Origin: [Clostridium] symbiosum
GTDB lineage: Bacteria; Bacillota; Clostridia; Lachnospirales; Lachnospiraceae
NCBI GenBank assembly: GCA_036419695.1
Contig: CP143946.1
Coordinates: 2,660,001-2,724,000, forward strand
DNA: 64,000 nt
Direction of reading: 5' to 3'
Positions 24,695-32,829 of the stretch are shown piece after piece (the stretch's first letter is position 1; every line of letters begins with the position of its first letter). The notes beneath the pieces are model-generated. The model was given only the letters and a program-made list of their open reading frames with translations, had not been told where the DNA came from and made no database searches. A program made the position numbers and the translations under genes.

Positions 24695-26830
24695 CTAAAC
24701 GATGCGCTTAAATTTCTTTTCCAGTTCATATTTACTCATGGTAATGATGGTCGGTCTGCCATGGGGGCAGGCGTACGGATTTTCCAGCTCCAGCAGTTCG
24801 TCAATCAGTTTGTCGGCTTCCATGGCAGACATTGCGTGGTTGCCCTTGACCGCCGCCTTGCATGACATGGAGGCAATCTTTTCATTGATAATATCGGGCG
24901 TGCCCAGGTCGGCTCCGTCGGTCAGGCCGTCTATCATCTCCATCAGCAGCTCTCTTTTTGCAATGGAAAAAAGATTGGCGGGAACCGCCCTCACCGCATA
25001 CTCTTTGCCGCCGAAATGCTCAATCTCAAATCCGACCGATGTGAAATGATCCATGTATTTCTTAAGCATCAGCTCCTCGTTTCCGGACAGGGTCAGGATA
25101 ATCGGAGGATTAATTAACTGTGAAGTGTACTCACGCTTTTTCAGTGAGGCGATTGTCTTTTCGTAGAGAACCTTCTCGTGGGCCGCATGCTGATCAATGA
25201 TGTAGAGGTTGTCATGAAACTGCACAAGCCAGTAAGTGTCGAAGAGCTGGCCGATCAGGATGTGCTCGGAGCGGGCCTGCTTTGTGAGCAGCTTTTCTTC
25301 GAATAAATCAAGCTGCTTCGGCACGGCCTGAGACGAGGTGTCTGCCGCCGTCTCTGTTTCAGGGCACAAATCGGAGAGTGAATCCGATCGGGTATTCGGT
25401 TCCGGCTCAATCTTCTGCTCTGGTCCGATACTGCGTTCCGGTTCTTTCTCTGTATCCGGCTTTTCGGCGGAGAATGAGAGCGGCGCGGCCGTCCGTCCCG
25501 AATAGGGGGCGGCTTCATCTGCAATCACGGGTGTCCTTACGGAGAGCAGATCCCTGATATCCCTTCCGGTCAGACCGGAGGAACCAAAGGAACCAGAGGG
25601 CCTGCCGCCCGCTTCCGGCGCGGCCTGTGCACTTGCTGCTGCGGCTTCGAGGGAGCTTGTCAGATCCGAGGCTGCCGCCGATTGAATCAGGGATTCCGCC
25701 TGCATTCTGCGTTTTTCAAAGGGTTCGGGCCGGTTCTCCCTGATGATAACGGGTTTGAGTCCTCTGGATGAAGAGTCCTGGTTCTCTGCATTCTTTCCGC
25801 CAGGCGGATTTACACCGGGCAGTTCCACCTGCGGAATCAGTTCCTTTTGTGACAGCGCCATTGAGATGGTATGGTACACCATCTTATAGACCATCTCCCC
25901 ATCCCTGAAACGCAGCTCCATCTTGGCCGGATGGACGTTGACATCCAGAAATTCCGGCTCAATCGTAAACTGGAGCATGGTAAAAGGGTATTTGTGCTGC
26001 ATCATAAAGGGCTTGTAGGCATCCTCTATCGCCTTGTTGATAAGGCTGCTTTTGATATATCTGCCATTGATAAAATAGTTTTCATAATTGCGGTTGCCCC
26101 TGGCAATCAGGGGTTTCCCGATATAACCTTCCACCTTAACCGGATCCGCCCCCGACTCCACCGGAAGCAGGTTTGCCGCAATCTCACGGCCGAATATCGT
26201 GTAAACAATATCCTTCAGGTTATGGTTGCCGGAGGTATGGAGCTTGCTCTGTCCGTTCTGGATGAGCCTGATGGAAATCTCGGGATGGGACAGGGCGATT
26301 TTCTCCACCAGATCGGCCACATGGGCGCCCTCCGTCATCGGGGGTTTCAGGAATTTTCTCCTGGCTGGCGTGTTGTAGAAGAGGTTTCTTGCTATGAAGG
26401 TGGTGCCCTCCGGCGCACCCACCTCTTCCAGGGAAATTTCTTCTCCGCCCTCTATCTGATATCTGGATCCGGACATGCTCCCCGTCGTCTTTGTAATGAG
26501 TTCCACCTGGGCTACGGAGGCAATGCTTGAAAGAGCCTCACCACGGAACCCTAAGGAGGCTACGGTAAATAAATCCTCAACCGTCCTGATTTTACTCGTC
26601 GCGTGACGCAGGAACGCGAGCGGAATCTGCTCTTTTGGAATTCCACAGCCATTGTCCGTAACGCGGATCATGGAAAGGCCGCCGTCGCGTATCTCAACGG
26701 TGACCGCCGTCGCTTTGGCATCGACGGCATTCTCAAGAAGTTCTTTTACAACGGAGGCAGGGCGTTCGATCACCTCTCCGGCCGCTATCTGGTTAATCGT
26801 ATTCTGATCCAATACTTGAATGTTTGCCAT
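24695..26830 (-). CDS. mutL: DNA mismatch repair endonuclease MutL
   Basis: A 711-residue protein. The N-terminal GHKL ATPase has the motifs IAAGEVIERPASVVKELLEN, DNGCGI and RGEALSSI. A poorly conserved Pro/Ser/Glu-rich linker covers about residues 345-515. The C-terminal domain carries the endonuclease motif DQHAAHEKVLYE and CPHGRPT, so this MutL nicks DNA itself, as expected in an organism without MutH. SD GGAGG precedes the ATG. It follows mutS by 37 nt. Confidence 0.97.
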   Translation of the reverse strand: MANIQVLDQNTINQIAAGEVIERPASVVKELLENAVDAKATAVTVEIRDGGLSMIRVTDNGCGIPKEQIPLAFLRHATSKIRTVEDLFTVASLGFRGEALSSIASVAQVELITKTTGSMSGSRYQIEGGEEISLEEVGAPEGTTFIARNLFYNTPARRKFLKPPMTEGAHVADLVEKIALSHPEISIRLIQNGQSKLHTSGNHNLKDIVYTIFGREIAANLLPVESGADPVKVEGYIGKPLIARGNRNYENYFINGRYIKSSLINKAIEDAYKPFMMQHKYPFTMLQFTIEPEFLDVNVHPAKMELRFRDGEMVYKMVYHTISMALSQKELIPQVELPGVNPPGGKNAENQDSSSRGLKPVIIRENRPEPFEKRRMQAESLIQSAAASDLTSSLEAAAASAQAAPEAGGRPSGSFGSSGLTGRDIRDLLSVRTPVIADEAAPYSGRTAAPLSFSAEKPDTEKEPERSIGPEQKIEPEPNTRSDSLSDLCPETETAADTSSQAVPKQLDLFEEKLLTKQARSEHILIGQLFDTYWLVQFHDNLYIIDQHAAHEKVLYEKTIASLKKREYTSQLINPPIILTLSGNEELMLKKYMDHFTSVGFEIEHFGGKEYAVRAVPANLFSIAKRELLMEMIDGLTDGADLGTPDIINEKIASMSCKAAVKGNHAMSAMEADKLIDELLELENPYACPHGRPTIITMSKYELEKKFKRIV

Positions 26831-26867
26831 CGTTTCGCCTCCTTATACGAATCCTTAATGATGATGA

Positions 26868-29531
26868 TTACTGCTTGCTGCTCCATCTGTTTCTCAGGCG
26901 TGACTGCATTTTGTCGAGGGTGGTCAGAGCATCGATGGGAGACATTTTGTTAATCTCAAGTTCCATCAGCTCCCTGATGATGTCATCCTCACTCACCGTA
27001 TCAAAGATAGACATCTGAAGCAGATCCACCTCATCCGGCTTGGTCAGCTTTTTCCTGACCGCGATTCCACAGCCGTTCTCGGCTATTTCCTTGGCACGGG
27101 CCGTGATGTCGGCGTCGCTCAGCTCTTCCACCAGTTCTTTGGCCCGCTCGATGACCGGATCCGGCACACCCGCCAGCTTGGCGACCTGGATGCCGTAGCT
27201 CTTGTCCGCCCCGCCTTTTACAATCTTTCTGAGAAAAACGATATCATCCCCCTGCTCCTTGACGGCGATGCAGTAGTTGTTGACTCCGCTCATCGTGCCT
27301 TCCAGCTCCGTCAGTTCATGGTAATGGGTGGCAAACAGGGTTTTGGCGCCCAGAATCTTGGTGTTGCTGATATATTCCACGACGGCCCAGGCAATGGAAA
27401 GGCCGTCAAAGGTGCTCGTTCCGCGCCCGATCTCATCCAGGATGAGAAGGCTGTTCCTGGTCGCATTCCGTAAAATGTTTGCGACCTCGGTCATCTCCAC
27501 CATGAAGGTACTCTGGCCCGACGCCAGATCATCGGATGCTCCGACTCTTGTGAAAATTCTGTCGCAGAGACCGATATCGGCCTCATCGGCCGGAACAAAA
27601 CTGCCGATCTGCGCCATCAGCGTGATCAGGGCCGTCTGTCTCATATAGGTGGATTTACCGGCCATGTTAGGTCCCGTGATGATGGAAACACGGTTTTTCC
27701 CGTTGTCCAGATATGTGTCGTTGGCCACGAACATGCCGCCCGACATCATCTGCTCCACCACCGGGTGGCGTCCGTTTTTAATGTGAATAATCCCCTTCTC
27801 ATTGATTGCCGGCTTTACATAATTGTTTCTCACCGCCACTACGGAGAGGGAGGCCAGGACATCGGTAAGGGCGACGGCATGGGCCGTCTGCTGGATTCTC
27901 TTTACTTCCCCGGCAACGCCGTCTCTGACCTGGCAGAACAGTTCATATTCGAGGGAGTAAAGCTTGTCCTCCGCCCCCATAATCACGTCTTCCAGTTCTT
28001 TTAAACGGTCCGTTGTGTACCGCTCCGCATTGGTGAGCGTCTGTTTTCTGATAAAATAATCGGGGACCTGTTCCTTGAAGGAGTTGGTGACTTCAAAATA
28101 ATAGCCGAAAACTTTATTGTATTTGATCTTCAGGTTTTTAATGCCCGTCTTTTCTTTTTCCGTCTGTTCCAGTTCGGCCAGCCACGTTTTTCCCTCCGTC
28201 TTTGCATGGCGCAGACGGTCCGCCTCCTCATGGAAGCCGTCCTTTATGATGCCGCCGTCCCGGACCGATATGGGCGGATCATCGACGATTGCGTCGTCAA
28301 TCAGCTTTTTCAAATCTTCCAGTGGATCGAGCTGCTCTTCTACCTCCTTCAGCATCTCTGCGCTGAATTCCTTCAGGATGTGTTTGATATGCGGCAGCAT
28401 TTCAAGGGAATTTCGAAAGGAAATCAGGTCGCGTGGGTTGGCTGTTTTATAACTGATACGCCCTAAGAGCCGTTCCAGATCATAGATTGGATTCAGATAT
28501 TCGCAGATTTCCTCCCTGGAAATATAGTTCATATTCAGCTCTTCAATCGCGTTCTGGCGTTTCAGGATTTCATCTTTATTGATTAGCGGCTGTTCCACGA
28601 AGGAGCGGAGCATTCTGGCTCCCATAGCCGTTTTCGTCTTATCTAATACCCAGAGCAGGGTTCCCCTCTTCTGTTTTTCGCGCAGGGTCTCGATCAGCTC
28701 CAGATTGCGTCTTGTGGAAGTGTCGAGCATCATAAACTGCCCAGTCGTATAAGGGGTGATTCTCGTCAGGTGATCCAGCGAATTCTTTTGTGTCTCATAG
28801 AGATACTGGAGCACGGCCCCCGCTGCGATGGTGCCCGTCTCGTAGTCGTTCAGGCCAAGGCCTTCCAGGTGCTCTACATGAAAATGATCCTGCAGAAGTT
28901 TTCTGCAGAATTCATCAGAAAAGAACCGATTATCCAGATCCGAAACAACGACGCGCAGTCTGTTTTTCAAATCATCTAAATCGATTCCCGACATGTAAAA
29001 TGCTTCATTGCATATAATTTCAGAAGGCGAAAATTTGTAAATCTCATCGATCAGGTTCCGCTCCGATTTGACCTCGGTCACCAGATAATCGCCGGTGCTG
29101 ACATCGGCTACAGAAATTCCGAATACGCCGTCGGTGTACACAATGCCCATCAGATAATTGTTCTTCGACTCTTCAAGAGCCTGGGAATTGGTGATGGTGC
29201 CCGGCGTAACGACGCGGATTACTTCCCTCTTTACAAGCCCCTTTGCGGTTTTCGGATCCTCTACCTGTTCTCCGATTGCCACCTTATAGCCCTTTTGGAC
29301 GAGCTTGCTCAAATAACCTTCAAGTGCGTGATAAGGAACGCCACACATAGGTGCGCGTTCCTCAAGTCCACAGTCTTTTCCAGTTAGTGTAATTTCCAGT
29401 TCCCGGGATGCCGTTAAGGCATCCTCAAAGAACATCTCATAGAAATCTCCGAGTCTGTAAAAAAGAATACAGTCGGGATATTGTTTTTTAGTCTCCAGAT
29501 ACTGGGTCATCATTGGTGAAAGCTGTGTCAC
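26868..29531 (-). CDS. mutS: DNA mismatch recognition ATPase MutS
   Basis: An 887-residue protein with the mismatch-reading Phe-x-Glu motif in LGDFYEMFFEDA near residue 28, connector and lever domains, and a C-terminal ABC-type ATPase. That domain has Walker A GPNMAGKST, Walker B LLILDEIGRGTSTFDG, and TLFATHYHELTELE. The start is GTG 29531, 5 nt after GAGAGGTT. Length and order are typical of MutS1. It is cotranscribed with mutL. Confidence 0.97.
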   Translation of the reverse strand: MTQLSPMMTQYLETKKQYPDCILFYRLGDFYEMFFEDALTASRELEITLTGKDCGLEERAPMCGVPYHALEGYLSKLVQKGYKVAIGEQVEDPKTAKGLVKREVIRVVTPGTITNSQALEESKNNYLMGIVYTDGVFGISVADVSTGDYLVTEVKSERNLIDEIYKFSPSEIICNEAFYMSGIDLDDLKNRLRVVVSDLDNRFFSDEFCRKLLQDHFHVEHLEGLGLNDYETGTIAAGAVLQYLYETQKNSLDHLTRITPYTTGQFMMLDTSTRRNLELIETLREKQKRGTLLWVLDKTKTAMGARMLRSFVEQPLINKDEILKRQNAIEELNMNYISREEICEYLNPIYDLERLLGRISYKTANPRDLISFRNSLEMLPHIKHILKEFSAEMLKEVEEQLDPLEDLKKLIDDAIVDDPPISVRDGGIIKDGFHEEADRLRHAKTEGKTWLAELEQTEKEKTGIKNLKIKYNKVFGYYFEVTNSFKEQVPDYFIRKQTLTNAERYTTDRLKELEDVIMGAEDKLYSLEYELFCQVRDGVAGEVKRIQQTAHAVALTDVLASLSVVAVRNNYVKPAINEKGIIHIKNGRHPVVEQMMSGGMFVANDTYLDNGKNRVSIITGPNMAGKSTYMRQTALITLMAQIGSFVPADEADIGLCDRIFTRVGASDDLASGQSTFMVEMTEVANILRNATRNSLLILDEIGRGTSTFDGLSIAWAVVEYISNTKILGAKTLFATHYHELTELEGTMSGVNNYCIAVKEQGDDIVFLRKIVKGGADKSYGIQVAKLAGVPDPVIERAKELVEELSDADITARAKEIAENGCGIAVRKKLTKPDEVDLLQMSIFDTVSEDDIIRELMELEINKMSPIDALTTLDKMQSRLRNRWSSKQ

Positions 29532-29549
29532 GTTTTAACCTCTCTTCTC

Positions 29550-30857
29550 TTATCTTACAACAAGCGGATCTGTCGGATCCCATGTCTGCTCAAAGGAAAG
29601 CGGGACCAGTTCCGGAACGTCGAACGGTGATGCCACATTCGGGTCCTCGTAGATTGTAACCGCTGTACCAAGTGCACAGTTATCGTAAATCCATTTAGAG
29701 TTTTCTGCGGTTAACCGCACGCAGCCGAGAGATCTCGTAACACCCAGGCCGTTGTAGCCAACCGTCATCAGATCGTAGATATCCGGCGTCTCATAGGTGA
29801 TGGAGTGTAACAGGAAGCCCTGTGTGATTCTCGTTGCATACTGTGTGTATGTATCATTTACCATCAGTCTCCAGCGGTATTTCTCAGGAGTGTAGAATGT
29901 TCCGATCGGTGTATCGTCACCTACGGATGTCAGCATCGCCTTCACCGGAATGATATATCCGTTGTTTCCGTCTTTTGCATAGACGGTCAGGCAGTTGAGG
30001 GTCTTGTTGACCTTCAGAAGATAGCTGCTCTGCTTTCCAATCAGCGGTTCCACATTCTGCACAAGGCGGCCGTATGAGTCAAAGTAGAACTTGTAACCGT
30101 CTACATACTGCCATCCCGTCAAAGCGCGTCCGTCTACAAAATAGTAGCGGGCATGGTCGTTGGATACCCAGCCGTTGTAGTTTGTTCCATCCTCATTCAC
30201 CAGAGTGGTCGCATTCTCGGCGAGAACGAGACGGCTTGAAAGGGGCGTCACATAACGCATGGCATCGCTTACAGGTCCCTGGGCTCCCTTCGGCACAAGC
30301 ATTACCTCAATGCCGAGAAGTTTTTCACCGATATCGCTTGTACCGGCTACCTGGCCGTTCATGGCCCAGCCCATCTTGCCCTGGCCGGATGAGGTGGCGC
30401 AGTAATAAACATCGTACATACGCTCTGCATCGCCTGTCAGCTGAATCTGGAATGCCTCGACATAGTTGCCGTCTCCCGGAACGCCTGTCAGGCCTCCGTC
30501 GTGGTACCACCACAGGAAACCGCCTGTATTCGTGTAGGCGCGGTAGGATACTCCGCCGATTCCATCGAAGTTTTTAAGATCCATGGAGAAGGCTGTAATA
30601 TCACCCGATGATTCAAAGGTATAGTTTACTGCCACATGAAGAGAGGTATCCTCCACCGCCGGCTGTTCTGTGCCGGCCTGCTGCTGATGTCCTGCGGCTG
30701 TAGTGCCGCCCGGTCCGAAACCGGCATTGCCCGTGTTGCCCGCTGATGCCGATGGAGCGCCGGTTTCACTTGCAGGTCCCGCATATGCCGTAAAGCTTCC
30801 GCCGGCGAGCATAAATGCCGACATGGCAACTGCAAGACCTTTATAGTGCTTTTTCAT
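29550..30857 (-). CDS. secreted L,D-transpeptidase (YkuD) with cell-wall-binding repeats
   Basis: A 435-residue exported protein. Residues 1-26 are a signal peptide ending in AYA. A linker rich in Gly/Ala/Thr follows, then a domain of unknown type (about 70-215). Next come glucan/choline-binding-like repeats (GWVSNDHARYYFVDGRAL and TGWQYVDGYKFYFDSYGRLV), and the YkuD domain from about 275. The catalytic block is LHSITYETPD with the histidine and SRSLGCVRL with the nucleophilic cysteine. It forms 3-3 crosslinks or attaches proteins to the wall. It sits between miaB and mutS, 14 and 18 nt away. Confidence 0.9.
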   Translation of the reverse strand: MKKHYKGLAVAMSAFMLAGGSFTAYAGPASETGAPSASAGNTGNAGFGPGGTTAAGHQQQAGTEQPAVEDTSLHVAVNYTFESSGDITAFSMDLKNFDGIGGVSYRAYTNTGGFLWWYHDGGLTGVPGDGNYVEAFQIQLTGDAERMYDVYYCATSSGQGKMGWAMNGQVAGTSDIGEKLLGIEVMLVPKGAQGPVSDAMRYVTPLSSRLVLAENATTLVNEDGTNYNGWVSNDHARYYFVDGRALTGWQYVDGYKFYFDSYGRLVQNVEPLIGKQSSYLLKVNKTLNCLTVYAKDGNNGYIIPVKAMLTSVGDDTPIGTFYTPEKYRWRLMVNDTYTQYATRITQGFLLHSITYETPDIYDLMTVGYNGLGVTRSLGCVRLTAENSKWIYDNCALGTAVTIYEDPNVASPFDVPELVPLSFEQTWDPTDPLVVR

Positions 30858-30871
30858 AGAAAATTTCCTCC

Positions 30872-32344
30872 TTATTTATCCTTAAGAGTGTCCTGGGGGC
30901 CGTGATGCAGGCTGCCCATATAATAAAATCCTTTGGACTGCTCAAGGTATACATTAACAATCTTTCCAATCAGATCCCTGCTTCCGGGGAAGTGGACGAT
31001 CGTATTGTTGGAAAGCCGCCCGGTGAGATAACCTTCTTCGTGATCATCCGGCTCTTCCACCAGGACCTCCTGAACCGTGTGAAGTTCCCGGCCGCATACC
31101 TGGGCCGAAATCTCCTGGACTTCCTTCAGAAGGCGGTCAAACCGGTTCTTCACCGTTTCCTCCGGGACCTGTTCTTCCATCGCCGCGGCCGGAGTGCCGG
31201 TGCGCTTGGAATAGATAAAGGTGAATGCGCTGTCATAACGCACGGTTCTCACCACATCCAGAGTCTCTAAAAAGTCTTCCTCCGTCTCTCCCGGGAAACC
31301 GACGATGATGTCCGTGGTCAGGGAGATATCCGGGATGGCTGTCCTGATCTTCTCAGCCAGTGTGAGGTACTGCTCTTTCGTGTACTTCCGGTTCATCAGA
31401 TTCAGGATACGGCTGCTTCCCGACTGAAGGGGAAGGTGCAGATGACGGCAGATTTTCTTCGAATCCTTCATCACCTCAATCAGCTCGTCCGACAAATCCT
31501 TTGGATGGGACGTCATAAAGCGGATTCTCTGGAGGCCCTCAATCTGTTCCACCCTCTTAAGCAGTTCGGCAAAGGTGATGGGCTGTTCCAGATTCTTGCC
31601 ATAGGAGTTGACGTTCTGCCCGAGAAGCATAATCTCTACGACTCCGGTTTGTACCAGAGACTCGATCTCGCGGATGATGTCTTCCGGATTTCTGCTGCGC
31701 TCCCGCCCCCTGACATAGGGGACAATACAGTAGCTGCAAAAGTTGTTGCAGCCGAACATGATATTGACTCCCGATTTAAACGGGTATTTCCGCTCGGCCG
31801 GAAGATCTTCCACAATCCGTTCGGTGTCCTTCCAGATGTCTATCACCATCTTCTTCCCGTCAATTCTTTCGGAAAGAAGCTCCGCAAGCTTGTAAATGTT
31901 GTGCGTGCCGAAAATAATGTCGACGAAACGGTAGCTCTTCTTAAGCTTCTCCACAACTTCAGGTTCCTGCATCATGCAGCCGCAGAGGCTGATCATCATG
32001 TGCGGATTCTTTTTCTTCAGGCTGTGAAGGTAACCCAGACGGCCGTAAACGCGCTGGTTGGCGTTCTCACGGACCGTACATGTATTGTAAAGAACAAAAT
32101 CGGATTCTTCACCCGTCCCTTCCACAAATCCCGCTTCCAAAAGAATTCCCATCAGTTTTTCCGAATCGTGTGCATTCATCTGGCAGCCGAATGTGGAGAT
32201 AAAGCAGGTCATCGGCCTTCCGAGCTCTTCACTCTTCTTCGTGACCCACTGTCTGCACCTGGCGATAAAATACTGCTGTCTGGCCGGCTCCGTCTCCGGA
32301 GGCAGACAGGAAAGGTCGATATTTTCGTAATCTATTGAAGTCAT
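30872..32344 (-). CDS. miaB: tRNA-2-methylthio-N6-dimethylallyladenosine synthase
   Basis: A radical-SAM methylthiotransferase of about 490 residues. Three parts: N-terminal UPF0004 domain with FGCQMNAHDSE and two further cysteines (an auxiliary Fe-S cluster), the radical-SAM motif GCNNFCSYC in the middle, and a C-terminal TRAM domain. I chose ATG 32344, preceded by AAGGAG at long spacing and about 40 nt after TTGATC-17-TAATAT. An ATG at 32383 would leave almost no leader. It modifies the product of MiaA. Confidence 0.94.
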   Translation of the reverse strand: MTSIDYENIDLSCLPPETEPARQQYFIARCRQWVTKKSEELGRPMTCFISTFGCQMNAHDSEKLMGILLEAGFVEGTGEESDFVLYNTCTVRENANQRVYGRLGYLHSLKKKNPHMMISLCGCMMQEPEVVEKLKKSYRFVDIIFGTHNIYKLAELLSERIDGKKMVIDIWKDTERIVEDLPAERKYPFKSGVNIMFGCNNFCSYCIVPYVRGRERSRNPEDIIREIESLVQTGVVEIMLLGQNVNSYGKNLEQPITFAELLKRVEQIEGLQRIRFMTSHPKDLSDELIEVMKDSKKICRHLHLPLQSGSSRILNLMNRKYTKEQYLTLAEKIRTAIPDISLTTDIIVGFPGETEEDFLETLDVVRTVRYDSAFTFIYSKRTGTPAAAMEEQVPEETVKNRFDRLLKEVQEISAQVCGRELHTVQEVLVEEPDDHEEGYLTGRLSNNTIVHFPGSRDLIGKIVNVYLEQSKGFYYMGSLHHGPQDTLKDK

Positions 32345-32555
32345 AAAATATGTAGTTCTCCTTGTGTCTTCCATCGTTTTCATACATTAGTTAATATTAC
32401 TATAATGCAGTCAAATGATCAAGTGCATTTCTTTTACGAATTTGCTCCCAATCTTACTTTTTCACTACAATTTTCCCACTTCAGGGGTATTTTTACAGGA
32501 AAATGAGGAAGCGTCTGCCACCACAGGGGAAAAATGACAGAAATGGCAAGCTTGA

Positions 32556-32598
32556 AAAGCCAAAACCCTGCCGGACGTTTTGCACGCCCGGCAGGGTT
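32556..32598 (-). terminator. rho-independent terminator of the copper ATPase gene
   Basis: AACCCTGCCGG (32564-32574) pairs perfectly with CCGGCAGGGTT (32588-32598). On the minus strand it is followed by TTGGCTTTT. It lies 18 nt past the stop of the ATPase gene. Confidence 0.85.
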
Positions 32599-32616
32599 CC
32601 ATCAGGAACGTTACCG

Positions 32617-32829
32617 TCAGCGGATGGATACCACCTTGTAATCCTGATCCTCCACCGTCTTTTTAAGCACATCATCCTCCACCGGGGCGCTCAGTGTCAC
32701 AACCGCAGTGCCTGCCTCATGGCTGACCACTGCTTCCGTAACCTCGGGAAGACCTTCCAGGCATTTCTTTACCCTTGCCTCACAGTGTCCGCACATCATT
32801 CCTTCAATTGTCATCGTCTTTTCCATCAT
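32617..32829 (-). other. possible internal start producing a free CopZ-like chaperone
   Basis: Inside the copA frame, AAAGGAAG lies 5 nt before two adjacent ATGs (32829 and 32826). Starting there would make a 70-residue protein with the MxCxxC copper site and normal CopZ length. The ribosome-site-like sequence encodes part of the Lys/Arg/Glu linker. This could be a relic of a copA-copZ gene fusion or a working second start that yields the chaperone from the same mRNA. It is inferred from sequence only. Confidence 0.5.

Noticed and set aside
31436..32338. 300-codon plus-strand open frame opposite miaB
   Set aside because: Antisense shadow; miaB has all Fe-S and TRAM motifs in the other strand.
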